A stretch of 64,000 nucleotides of DNA from Blastocystis hominis. Its lineage: Eukaryota > Sar > Bigyra > Opalinata > Blastocystidae. Of the stretch, positions 48,300 to 59,900 are shown one piece after another. Position numbers and translations under genes: made by a program. The stretch spans positions 495,308-559,307 of the forward strand of contig NW_013171818.1 in the NCBI RefSeq assembly GCF_000151665.1, written 5' to 3'. Within the stretch, counting starts at the first letter, position 1, and each line of letters begins with the position of its first letter. Below the pieces are notes generated by a model that made no database searches, was not told where the DNA came from, and worked only from the letters and a program-made list of their open reading frames with translations.

Positions 48300-49903
48300 A
48301 TGGGATATACCAAAAGAGAAAAAACTATTATAGTCCTATCGTTCCTAACTGTATTTTTTGATGTGGCGAACTATGCACTCATTGTGCCCATTCTACCGTT
48401 TCTAGTCAAGGAGCTCAATTCCACTTCCATGCAAGAAGGTTTGTTATTTAGTGCGTATTCTGTCATGCAACTTATTAGTATTATACAGTAATAGATATAT
48501 ATCATTTAGGTTTATTGTTCATGGGTCCGGGTAGTGATATTTATGGAAGAAGGCCTTTCTTATTATTATCATTGTTTGGATCGTGTTTTGGTAGAAATAG
48601 AGTGACAATATGAGGGAATAGGTTCTCTGTTTCAAGGAATGTCGTATGCAATGTGGCCACTCATATTCTGGCGAGCATTCACTGGACTGTTTGCAGGATC
48701 CCAAATTTTGGTTCAATCGTACAAGAGAGTTTGTATTGTGAATTTTAGAGTTGTTGCCGATGTTACTACTGCCGAAGATCGAAACAAATATTTATCTCGT
48801 TTAGATGCTTGCATTTCCTTTGGATATATTATTGGACCTGCCATTGGTGGTGTTTTGGCTCAGGTGAACAATCATTTCCCGATGTATGTTGCTGGAGTTG
48901 TGTCGGGTATTGCCATGATTGTGGCCATGATCTTTTTGGAAGAATCAAATCCTAAGGTTCTGAAACAGAGAGAACTGAAAGCGAAGAAAGCGAAGAAGAG
49001 TGAAATGACAAATGACAAAGAGAATAAGGGAGACATAGAAACGGATGCCAAAGTTGAAACGAAGGTCGATGAACAACAAGAGCAAGGTAGACAAGAAGAA
49101 GAAGAAGAAAAAGAAGATCAGCCAAAGCCAAAAGCCAGAGTGAGAGTCACTTCCACGATGGCTCTTTGTTTCATTTACGAATTTTGCATTCGATGGGCCC
49201 TTAATGCTTTTGATTCCCGATACGGTATTTATCTCACTGATAAATGGAACATGAGCTCGATCGCCTATTCGTAAGGAGTTCTTTCGATGAGTGATTTATA
49301 GTACCATGGTCGTTGTTCAGGGTGTATACTGCTTTGGACTACACGCATTCTTTTATCCTTGGATTGCTCAGTATGTGAGCATTCCTAATTTGGCCTCTAT
49401 CGGAATGGCGATCCAGTTGGTATCCTACATTGGTATGGGAGCAATCAACAATCTGTGGGGAAATATTGGAGCCTGTTGTGTTTTGTGGATTGGCTACTGC
49501 TTTGGTACTCCTACTTCTGCGTCAATTCTCACTGTAAATAGATTGTGGATGTAGGTATAACACATAGACCACAACCAATCCTGCATTTCAGGGTACAGTT
49601 CTTTCTTGGAATAACTTAAGCTATTCTTCTTCCCTCATCATTTCTCCTTTAGTGCTGGCTGCTATCTATCCTTACAGCAAAGAAGGTGTCTTTTATTTCT
49701 CGGCTCTTATCGCGTTTATTGGTATGTGTATTATGGCATATGTGAGTACTTGGCCGAATGCTAAGATCATTGGTAAACACTCAACATACAAAGACGAATC
49801 GAAGTCGATTGAGCTGCCTGAAATGAAAGTCGAAAAGTCGGTCGAAGAAGGAGCTGCTGTTCCTGTCGAGAACAAACCTCCCGAAAATGATCGATCCCTG
49901 TGA
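48300..49903 (+). CDS. Major-facilitator-superfamily transporter, 481 aa (intact copy)
   Basis: Twelve-span secondary transporter by fold; substrate not predictable. Introns 48478-48509 (32 nt), 48591-48621 (31), 48719-48748 (30), 49271-49301 (31) and 49534-49567 (34) leave 482 codons. The first span is TIIVLSFLTVFFDVANYALI; the family loop between spans 2 and 3 is GPGSDIYGRRP, formed across the first splice; QSVVADVTTAEDRNKY after span 4 is also typical. A charged Lys/Glu-rich loop (about residues 200-255) separates the two halves. The pattern is closest to DHA/TCR-like drug or organic-cation carriers. TGTTTGTT lies 34 nt after the TGA. The left-arm copy is broken. Confidence 0.85.
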
Positions 49904-49936
49904 AAAGAATAAACTAACGTCTTTTATCTTTTTCGG

Positions 49937-49944
49937 TGTTTGTT
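49937..49944 (+). terminator. TGTTTGTT motif of the transporter gene
   Basis: Octamer 34 nt beyond the stop of the intact transporter. It is not in the region shared with the dead copy. Confidence 0.5.
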
Positions 49945-50159
49945 CTAATTTACTCTTTTGTACGCCATTCGTTTGTTCATTCATTCCTATGCTAAAAATA
50001 TAACTGAGTAGTTCACGGCATTATAGGTATTCTGATTAGTCATCCCATTTAGAATTCATGGTATACATCAAAATCCATGTTACCTGTCAACAGCAAACAC
50101 TTCGTGCCCTTTTTTCACGTTATTATAGATTAGAGGGCAGATTATGTGACAATAAAGCA

Positions 50160-50560
50160 CTGACCTGCAGGAGATTTTGAGCGGGTCGTTCACCGCCTAG
50201 TACGTCGCTACCTTCCACACTTGGACTTCTTCCCAGTAGCCCACCTCCGGGGTCTGCTAGCTATTCCTTTATGCCACATACCGTATAGAGTGAGCCGTTC
50301 ATAGTAAGTGCTTTGCAAGAATCTTGCTACTTCCTCACAAACAACCAGCTCATCTTCCTCACCAAAAGATATTCCACAACCAATACATGGTGTCTGGATT
50401 TTCTCAATCCTTCCTTCCTTCCTTCCTTCCTTCCTTCCTGTGTTCCTTCCTTCCTTCCTGTGTTCCTTCCTTCCTTCCTGTGTTCAGAATCGAAGCATTG
50501 TTCCTTCCTTCTCAAGGTTCTCCGAACCATGGTTCTCCCCAGACGAGTTAAATAGAGAAC
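50160..50560 (-). mobile_element. Truncated 3' end of the non-LTR retrotransposon family
   Basis: Closely matches the complement of 53870-54200, from the terminus GACCTGCAGGAG onward. A TTCC/TGTG microsatellite at 50408-50480 interrupts it. It lies outside the inverted arms and so is a separate insertion. Confidence 0.65.
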
Positions 50561-52384
50561 CAATAACCACTTCTCATCGAGCCCTAAGCACAATCGCCCC
50601 AGTTCGCACATTAAATTCTTTGAATGCCCCTCTGTCCCCAGCATCTTCTCGGAATAACTCTGCAATCACCACGGCTACGTAACGATCCTGTCAGATTTAC
50701 TAAGCCCTGATGCAAAATAAATGGATTTTGGTTTTTACTGTTCATATAAGGATTACTACCTCGACATCGTTTCCGAGGTAAACAATACTTCACTCTCTTA
50801 CGCTATCAATCTTCTTAGTCACCTAGTGCTACTCCAATATCGAGAAATATATAACCGACAACCACATGTGGGGAGAACTAAAAGGATATCACTAAAGGAA
50901 AGGGAATCAAAAATAGGGGATGAAATCCTTTGTAGCACACTATTCTTACTTCTACGAATAAAGCTGTTGTAGATATCAAGAGGATGAAAGTAGACAAAGT
51001 ACAGGTATCTATATTTCATGTGCTCTGCGCGTACCAAATAGAAACGTTATTCCAGAACGCATCAAGAAAACTTAGTGATGGTTATTCGATGTGTGTCAAG
51101 AATCTGAAGTGAGGAGTACGCAAGGAACCAAGTAGGCATGCATTCATATAGACGTGTAACATCGAAGGTCACTTAACATACGTGAAACTAAGGCACCATT
51201 TTCACTGGACATAAATTGGTGCACCCAATAATAACATATATATTGGTTCGGCCAATCAGATATGGGAGTTACTTTTGTATGAAAGAGAAGCATCTGAAAA
51301 CTCACTATGATGGCTTTAATACGCTACCAGGATAATATTCAAAATGAGTTGGATGTTGCTTGCATTTAGGGGAAAGAATATGTCTTTTGTGAGGAAATAT
51401 CCCGACAGACTGGTTATATACATTTAAGATGCTCGGCTAGTGAAGAATAATGTGATGGAAGAGAAGAGTTTGATAGAAGTTCTGTGAATCAACAGGTTAA
51501 TAGTACGGAACATAACGGTTTTTTACTTTTTACAAGTACGGCGAACAAGTACAAGGCTTTTCCGAAGACGTTGAATAGGGTTGTGAGACCAAAGAGCCTG
51601 GGAACATCCAAGTGGACTCAGAAGGGGAAGGGAATGCAATTGATTGAGAATCGGAGGCAGAATGACAAATTACAAGGTTTTATGAAAACGGAAGAAACCT
51701 GGAGGAAACACATGAGAAGATTCTAGACAATTTTTTGCGCTTATCGGTGGGTTATTAGAGAGGGTGGAACAACATTTTGGAGAGTAGAATATTGCATTTG
51801 ACAGAGGAGGTCAAGCTGTTTCAACAGTATCAGATTTCCTGAAGTCTAGAGTTCAATCTGAGATGTGGACGTGGAGGTATGATAAGAGGCTGCCGTGTGT
51901 TGAGGTGAAGGAGTGTACAGAAAGTAGCCGACTGAGAGCAAGTTGTTGTGACCTAGCATTGGAGAATCTATCTTTGGGGGGAAAGTGAAGCGGCTAAGGA
52001 TGTTTTTTCGGGTGAAGAGTTTGTAAGTCAGAGAGTTTGCGGAGTCTATTGGGAGACATCAAGTCGGAGGGAGTGATGACTTTGGAGAAGGCTACCAAAA
52101 GGAATCTGGGCACAATTGGAATAGGAATAATTCTTCGAGAAGCGAGAAGACAACGGTGAACATGTGACGTACAACCGTTGGAAACGATAATAAGGTAGCC
52201 AGTAGCAATGATGAATGGATGTTGTTGTCAAACACTGACAACGAGAAGAAGCGAGAATACAGTATACCAGAGGAGGTCATGTCTGTTTTGCCAAATATAT
52301 TACACGTTGATAAAGAAGGAGAACATGAAGATATCACTAGGAGTGGCGGACTGGCAGTCGATAACTAGCAAATTGAGCAAGAAC
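50561..52384. other. Unassigned region between retrotransposon pieces
   Basis: About 1.8 kb. A plus-strand frame at 51484-51726 (rich in Lys, Asn, Thr) has no relative I recognise. The stretch from 51480 is less AT-rich than its left flank and may be old element sequence, since the retrotransposon endonuclease begins directly after it. No gene is called. Confidence 0.3.
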
Positions 52385-52826
52385 CCGGTGCCCCTTTCTC
52401 GGTGCTTGGGAACCATATGGGATTCAGAGTGAGAGTGTTTCTCCAGAATCCCCGGCGACCAAAGGGGAAGAAATACCAATTTGACAGGAGACTAGTGTAC
52501 GGCGTGGCAACCCATAATGTAGGGACAGTGAAGAAGAAGAAGAAGATCGAAATCCTGAACTACATGAATGAGGTGGGTGCGAACGTATTGGCGCTACAGG
52601 AGACGAAACGGACGGAACGTGATGAAGTTTGGAAAGTTCCGGGCTGTGTGGTTTTCGAACACCGGCCGAAGAAGCTGGTGAAAGGAAACCTGGGAATAGC
52701 GACGATCGTTCAGAGAGACATGTTTCCCGAGGTGCTCGAGATCACAGAGAATATGATCTGGATTCGATGTGGCCGAGGCGAGAAGAAGCTGGTGAAAGGA
52801 AACCTGGGAACAATCGAATTATTGAC
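52385..52826 (+). mobile_element. Retrotransposon endonuclease fragment
   Basis: Nearly identical to the complement of 59290-59690 in the larger copy: PFSVLGNHMGFRV, then YGVATHNVGT...ANVLALQETKR, the start of an apurinic-type endonuclease domain. Homology starts abruptly at CCCCTTTCTC. A 22-bp segment (KKLVKGNLG codons) is present twice, at about 52669 and 52788, and the second copy joins to unrelated sequence, which suggests a microhomology junction. Confidence 0.75.
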
Positions 52827-54215
52827 CTGCAGGAGATCTTGAGCGGGCTGTTCATCGCCTATTACATCCATACCTATATTAGACTTGGACTCCTTCGAGA
52901 TCTCATATGTACGGAGGATGATTCCACGCCTTTGGATACGCCAGCTGCAGGAGAGCGATGCGCAGTTTCTGAGGACATACTTGACAAGAGGACGAGCCAT
53001 CAATCGGCGCTACCTGGACTTGTGGTTCAGGCATCCGGAGTTGGCGAGAGGGTGTCAGGTAATCCTGGAAATGCGCTGTGGGAGCTGGTGTTGTGTGGAG
53101 ACGCGCTACCCTAAGCTAGAGGGGCCAGAAGGGTGTAAGTGTCCTTGCTGTGGAGAGTGCGAGAGGGAGACCCTAGAGCACTTCCTCTTCAAATGCCGGA
53201 GATATATGAAAGAAAGATTGGCTTTGGTCCGGAGGATCAGGGAGAGGCTCACGTTGGGCGAGGAGCGTGACGTGGAGCCCCTGATCCGGATGGTTCTCGG
53301 ATTGGATGATGTGTCGACCCACAAAGCAGAAGTACAGGGAGTGAAAAGGAAGTCTGTGAAGAGGGATGCCCTACCTCTGCCCGATAGTCCGAACGACTCA
53401 GAGGCAGCTAGTAGGTTGACACGAGTGTTAGAGAAGGACACAAGTCCGAGACGCGGAGGGACAAAGTCGGATCATAGTGTTGGACCTGCAAGGGGAGATC
53501 AAGTAGAGAGCGGGAGAGTTTCGACGCCTGGGGGCGTACCTAAGAGGGAACAGTTGGTTAGTTGTGTCGCTATCACACCCACCAACTAGCTTTTCGGCGC
53601 CGGTTAAGGTGAGCTCTTTGCCACAGGTACCGGGTAGGAAGAAGAATAGACAGTCTGGAATCGACGAGTTTTTCAAGATGGCGACCAAGTGGTCAGACAA
53701 GGACAAGGATTTATCTTTGGACAAGACTTTGGACAAGAACAAGACTTTGGACAAGGACAAGACTTTGGACAAGACTGGAACAAGGACAAGATCAAGATGG
53801 ACTGACAGTAGGAGGACTGTTTTGGACCCGTCGAACCGAAAGCGTCTACGACTGGTACAGGAGAGGACATGGAATTGGTTCTCTGTGTGTATCTCGTCTG
53901 GGTAATATCATGGTTCAGAGAGCCTTTGGGAGGAAGGAAGGACTGTGATAAAATCCAGACACCTTGTATTGGCTATGGAAAGTCTTTTGGTGAGGAAGAT
54001 GAGCTGGTTGTTTGTGAGGAACTAGCAAGATTCTTGCAAAGCACTTACTATGAACGGCTCACTCTATACGGTATGTGGCATAAAGGTATTGCAAGCAGAC
54101 CCCGGAGGTGGGCTACTGGGAAGAAGTCTAAGGCCATAAGGTATTGACATAACAGGCGGTGAACGACCCGTTCAAAATCTCCTGCAGGTCAATAATTTGT
54201 TTGTTAACCCTAACC
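52823..54215 (+). mobile_element. Retrotransposon 3' part: zinc-knuckle C-terminus and 3' end
   Basis: Frame 52885-53589 gives a typical LINE C-terminus with CPCCGECERETLEHFLFKC (CCHC-type). This part is absent from the larger copy at 56924-61599. Downstream an Asp/Lys-rich (LDK)n repeat (53698-53780) and the shared 3' end with terminus CTGCAGGTCAATAATTTG follow, then a TTTG tail. The first 70 bp (52823-52895) match the element's own 3' terminus in reverse, so this copy has an internal inversion or a second insertion. Confidence 0.65.
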
Positions 54216-54217
54216 CT
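54205..54217 (+). repeat. Short telomere-like sequence at the element's 3' junction
   Basis: TAACCCTAACCCT directly follows the retrotransposon tail. Two units only. It may be chance or mark insertion into telomere-type DNA. Confidence 0.3.
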
Positions 54218-54442
54218 TTCGAAATACCTTTATACAGACAAATATTTATTAATAACCTTGTAATAGTCCATTTGCATAATTCCTTGTGACTAGAACGGAA
54301 AAACTTGCTTATTTCTAGTGAACAGAAAATATATATTAAACAAGTGAGAAAACAATAGCATACGGGGAAATGGAAAGTCCTTTTGAGTCAAAAAAAACAA
54401 TTATAAAAACACATTCATAATAATCATACAACTACTATAGGA

Positions 54443-56217
54443 ATGCGACTTTTGGAAAACAAGAAATACAGAATATTTGGGTGGTCATTATTCCTTACTT
54501 TATTATTTGGTGTTAATATGGTGCAGTTATTTGGGATTGCTTTTGCAAGCTATTTGCTGTAGTGTTCTGATGGAATTGTCATTATAGGTCACAATTGTTC
54601 GTTATTTACACCTATCCAAATAATGTTTGTCGCTCTACTTGTCTAGCATGTGAACCATTCATTTTATCATTCAGGTAACAAATCTCTCTGCTTATTCTCT
54701 GTAGACATTTTAGTAAAACCGAACAAAAGAGCAGCTCTCTGTTGATTGATCAAAGTGAAAATGAAGTGAAAGTGGAACCTACAAGCAATTTCGGAAGCAA
54801 TGGTCAGTTAGTTCCGACATTAGATTGGAGCAACATTACGACTATCCCACCAACTGTTAATGATGAAAATCAAACCACTACAGATAGTAATGTTGAAACA
54901 TTACTCAGTACAACTACTTTACCAACTGTTAAAGCTGAAAGTCAAACCACTACAGATAGTAATGTTGAAGCATTACTCAATACAAAGCGTGCTCATCCGA
55001 TGAAGAGAAATGGTGGGATTTGGGATTCACTACCTGGAATAATAGGCAAATATGGGTAACAGTTCGATGTTTAAGAATAATCTTTTAGTGATAGAGTTAA
55101 GGGTAAACTAAAATCGCCTATACAGCTTCACCAAATAATGTCTAAAGAGTTAAGGGCTTTGTAATACTAATTATTGCTTTCGTGTAATGCATAGAGCAAG
55201 CTCACGGCAGCGATTGATCCTGTTACCCAATTATAAAGGCTTGGGAAATCGCTTGCAACTGTTCAGTGGATTATATTTTCTATCAGCGAAGCACAGAATC
55301 CCTATTGCCAGTACGCTCAAAACCGTTGTTTAATCCTAGTTCCTTACAGTGCTATGTGGCATAAAGTGTGGAACATTCGGCAGAACTTTACGGGGCAGAT
55401 TATCTATGCTTCTGACCAAGGTATCGTTGAGACAATCGTTGATTACATAGATATAAACTATCTGCTTCATTTCAGTTATTTACTGGTTCCTAAACCTTTT
55501 GGAAAGTTCAAGAGACAAGATTTGCGATATGTTAACAAGGCAATAAAAACGGGAAGTGTTTATAAACTATTCCCAACAAAAATAACAGCAGTAATCGGAA
55601 ATTCACTTCTGCTGAGTTTTGTGATCGACTCTGTGGGATATCACGATATTCTCCAGTACTATGGAATAGTGAGCTATCAGAAGAGCATTTCATCCTATCT
55701 GCGGCAATACTATTGTTATGGAGAATTTTTGAGAAACGTTATGCAAATCACTGACCTGACAAAGCAGATCATGAGAGTGAGATATCCAATCGTCGACACG
55801 CAACCATTTGATGCGATTCAACTGAGAATGGGTGGAAGTCTTTCAGACTATCCCTTGAAAGAACAATGGTTGTCATATAAATCTCTTTCTGTAGCGGTTC
55901 GTTGTATAGAGTCACGCTTTAAATCCAATAACCTTTATGTTGCTTCTGATTCGATGTATGCAAAGAACTATCTGAAACGGCATCTGTTGAATCGAAATGT
56001 GAGTTTTGTGAATGAGAGAGCTCTATTCTCAGACACTCAAGTGATGAATGTGGACAGTGTTTCAATAGCTACATATACAGCAGTGGCAGATCTGTACATA
56101 CTAGGTAAAAGTAAATCGTGTATCATGACAAAAGACAGTACATTTGCATTTGCTGGATGTGCACTATCTGGTAATCCGCCCATCACAGTAACCCATAATG
56201 GGAATATGTGTTATTAG
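54443..56217 (+). CDS. Type II membrane glycosyltransferase-like protein, 539 aa
   Basis: Six exons; introns 54559-54587 (29 nt), 54675-54704 (30), 55056-55088 (33), 55161-55194 (34) and 55311-55339 (29), in frame throughout. The first exon gives a short cytoplasmic tail (MRLLENKKYRIFG) and one long membrane span, the plan of a Golgi enzyme. A Thr/Asn-rich stem contains a 20-residue repeat (VNDENQTTTDSNVETLL type, twice). The catalytic-like part begins LILLPNYKGLGNRLQLF, then QLRMGG, YVASDS and a C-terminal DLYILGKSKSCIMTKDSTF. The order matches the spacer gene at 41700-43059 (GLGH, HIRCGG, FIGTDSS, DLFLMTRSYVFIGVHKSS), so they are distant paralogues. Arg is kept in the presumed nucleotide-binding motif. 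Fucosyltransferase-like by pattern only. Confidence 0.65.
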
Positions 56218-56923
56218 TTTTATTCTAAGTAGTACAATAAATATTGTAGTGAGTGATATTTCTTTGTTTTGAATCTCCCTCATTGAAATGGTGAAGCGTG
56301 GAAGAATAGCCTCTATTACAAGTTTATCATCCCTTGAGTTTACTATTATCACAAACTCAAAACATGATATCGTTTATCAAACTCAAATAGGATTCAAGTA
56401 ATAACATGAATATAGACAATATCAGGAACACTAAGTGTTTAAAGAAAGAAACGTTGTTCCTTTCTTTATACTATTGTTTTTCATCATCATAGCAGAGAAT
56501 CATTTAGTCACTGAATGATATTAAAGTAACTGTCGTGAGATTTCCAGTATTTCCTTTACACTTTATTGATGCCGCAATCAATATGTTTCATTAAGATACT
56601 TTAGAATATCTCCTTACTTCGACATGAAACGTAATCTAAACTTTGTATCAATAAACTATTTTCAATTCAATAAATCTAACAACTACATAATAATATACGA
56701 ATAATCTCTTGACACTCATTTCCTTTGTTAATATTAATCCACCTAATGATTGATTCGCTTCATAGATCTTATTCCACAAAATTCTTATTCTCTCAAAATG
56801 AGATTATCACCCTTCCTTATACATTTCCTATATCAATTGGTCGTGTTTTGGTATTCAATTAAATCCCATGAATCTTTCAATTTTCAATGATTCATTCTCT
56901 TAGCTATTACATTTCAATAATTA
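56218..56923. other. AT-rich intergenic region
   Basis: About 0.7 kb between the glycosyltransferase stop and the 3' end of the retrotransposon. No feature recognised. Confidence 0.35.
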
Positions 56924-59900
56924 CTAACGAGTTCTCCAAATGTCTGATTCGAGTAATATCGAAATAGTGTAGATGGAACTAATACCAATGCCTTGTAGGA
57001 TGTAATTGAGACCTTTGTTTAGCACTTTTTGTACCTTCTGTGCCTCCTCCTTGTTTCCGCCCCATACTTCTGCTCCATAGAGCCCAGAGGTCAGCACAAC
57101 ACTCTGAAGTACTTTGACTCTTAACTGTGCCGGAATTCTGTAGTTGCATAGGAATCGCTTTTGGCTACCTAGGAGCATCTCCATCCTCCCAATTCTCGCA
57201 TTCATCATCTCCTTCCGGTCCAGATTGGGGGTGATCTTCACTCCTAAGTAGGTATATTCCTCAACTACCGCTATCGGTTCTCCTTGGAGAATCCATTCTC
57301 TTCCTTCATAGTTTGCGTTCTTCTCGGCAGTACCAAATAGCATCACACCACATTTGGCATGCCCCACAGACATCTCCCACGTATTCGCCCACTCCGAGAC
57401 ATGATCCAGCAACTTCTGCAATCTGTCTGCCGTCCTCGCAAATACCACGATGTCATCCGCAAACATCAAACCCTCAACCTTGGGTTCCCAAGAGAATAGT
57501 CTCTTCTTCGGTTTAGGGAGGATATCGTTAATGAAGATCGAGAACAATATCGGAGATAGTGGACAGCCTTGACGTAGACCTCTCTCTAAGGGTACTTTCG
57601 GGGATCGCAATTGACCCACTCGTACGCTTATGTAAGATCGGTCATACAGGGTTCGGATAAAATTGTACGTTTTACCCGATATCCCGTAAGCTCGTAACTT
57701 ATACAACAGTGCTTCATGGGGGACCGTATCGTACGCCTTCTTAAAATCGATAAAGCATGCAAAAGCCTGCAACTCGTCTTCCGGCAGCCTTATCCGATTT
57801 TTCACCGCTCGCGCTTCGATAGTCCATCGTTGTATAATCTCGATCAAAGCTCCGACCTGCCCTACACACTCCTGTTCTGGACGGAAACCCGCCTGGGCAT
57901 CCGACAGGAAGTGCTCCTTCTCAAAGACGGAGCTGATACGACAAGCTATCACTGCCGCCACGATCTTCACGCACACAGGCATCAAACTGATACCTCTGTA
58001 ATTGTTCATGTCCGTCAAATCTCCCTTTTTCGGTACCGAAACTACCGTAGAAGTCATCAAGTCCTCTGGTATGTTCCCATGGAAGATGGCATTCAGTACT
58101 CTCAGCAATATGTACGCTAATCCCCGATCTCCTCGAGGCCACTTATTTCGCGTTATTGCCTTGTACACTTCTCCTGGAATACCATCTATACCCGAGGCCT
58201 TCCCGTTTGCCATCGTCTTCACTACTTCTCGAACCTCCTTCCAAGATATGTCCTTGTTCCAGTACTCTTCGCTCCCGCACATACCCTGGTTTTGAGGCTT
58301 GTTCACCTCAAACTTCTCCCAGTATCCGAGATCCTTGCTATGGCCATTTCCCTTTGACCCTAGCTTCCTGTAGTGTTCAGCCCATAAGTCAGCCACTTCG
58401 TGCTCATCGGTACACAGCCTACCACTTGCAGGATCCTTTATCACCATCGCCTTCCTGCTCTTCTCCTCGTTCAGCTGTTTCCCTATCCATTGCCACAGTC
58501 TGCGGCTATCATTCCGGAGTTGGGATTCTATACCGCTATGAATCGCACGTATCTTCTCTTCTTCCTTGTACTGCTTTATGGCTCTCTGGCACTTCTTCAT
58601 CAGGGCTCTCTCTTCCTGCGATAGTTCCTCTCCTCTGTGTCTCTTCTTGAGTAAATTCCGTCTCTTCTCCGCCAATCTCTTTATCTTCCTCGGAAACGGC
58701 TTCTTTACTCTTTTACCAGGTTTGGGCGTTCGGACCATTCCTTTCTGCTCCAGCGAGTCTTTCAATTCCACTAGGAATCGAGACACAGCCTCGCTACTCT
58801 CGCCCTCTATCAACCCCTGGTACCGGCTGATGTCAAACTTGGAGTCATCCAAATCATCCTCCAAGCGTCGGAGTACTGCAAATCGGTTCACACTTTTGTA
58901 CACCGGACCTGAAGTCTTCTGCACAAAACTCAGAGTTGCAGATAATCCATTATGATCTGAGATTTTCAAATCCACTACCGAGACTTGGCTACACTTTGCT
59001 TTCCCTCCAATCGAATGTAGAATGTAGTCGATAACGCTTACACTCCTTCCTCTCTTGAAGGTTACTTCTCCTCTCCCCATTGGAGCTACCTCCACGGGGA
59101 TCTGCTGGCCTCGAATCCAGTTCTTCACCTCCGAGGGACTCATGTTGAAGTCTCCCATTACCACTAACTAAATTCACATTCTTCCTATCTCCCGCGTAAC
59201 CCATTATCTTCTTCTTCAGATCTTCTTTCACCACTTCCTTCTTCCCCCCAGCATTCGCTGTAGGGATGTACACGTTGCAGATCACAAGCTTCTTCTCGCC
59301 TCGGCCACACCAGGATCCAGATCATATTCTCTGTGATCTCGAGCACCTCGGGAAACATGTCTCTCTGAACGATCGTCGCTATTCCCAGGTTTCCTTTCAC
59401 CAGCTTCTTCGGCCGGTGTTCGAAAACCACACAGCCCGGAACTTTCCAAACTTCATCACGTTCCGTCCGTTTCGTCTCCTGTAGCGCCAATACGTTCGCA
59501 CCCACCTCATTCATGTAGTTCAGGATTTCGATCTTCTTCTTCTTCTTCACTGTCCCTACATTATGGGTTGCCACGCCGTACACCAGTCTCCTGTCAAATT
59601 GGTATTTCTTCCCCTTTGGTCGCCGGGGATTCTGGAGAAACACTCTCACTCGGAATCCCATATGGTTCCCAAGCACTGAGAAAGGGGTCACAAACTTATC
59701 GTTTGTGATTCCCTTCCCAGTCACTTTGAAGAAGCGCTCTTGGCCAATTTTGCGGAGAATTGTCACTTGGACGTCCTGCACTATCGATTCCAGTTCGCAC
59801 ACTTCCACCAACCGGTATATCAACTTGTACACCAGTTTCACGTTGCCCTCTAGCAATCCATAGATTCTCAGGTGTTCGCCCTTCCTCGGTTCACACACTA

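Larger units (their letters stand above)
44173..49903 (+). repeat. Right arm of the large imperfect inverted duplication
   Basis: Counterpart of 34753-39914. It carries the same order read outward: retrotransposon 3' end, 0.95-kb element, short conserved frames, transporter. The middle (46705-48290) is about 0.6 kb longer and mostly unlike the left arm; a short match returns near 47790-47960. Confidence 0.85.

Noticed and set aside
50160-54215. A DNA transposon with about 0.35-kb terminal inverted repeats
   Set aside because: The inverted ends are better read as two separate 5'-truncated 3' ends of the same LINE in opposite orientation; the same end also occurs elsewhere next to simple-repeat tails, and no transposase is present.
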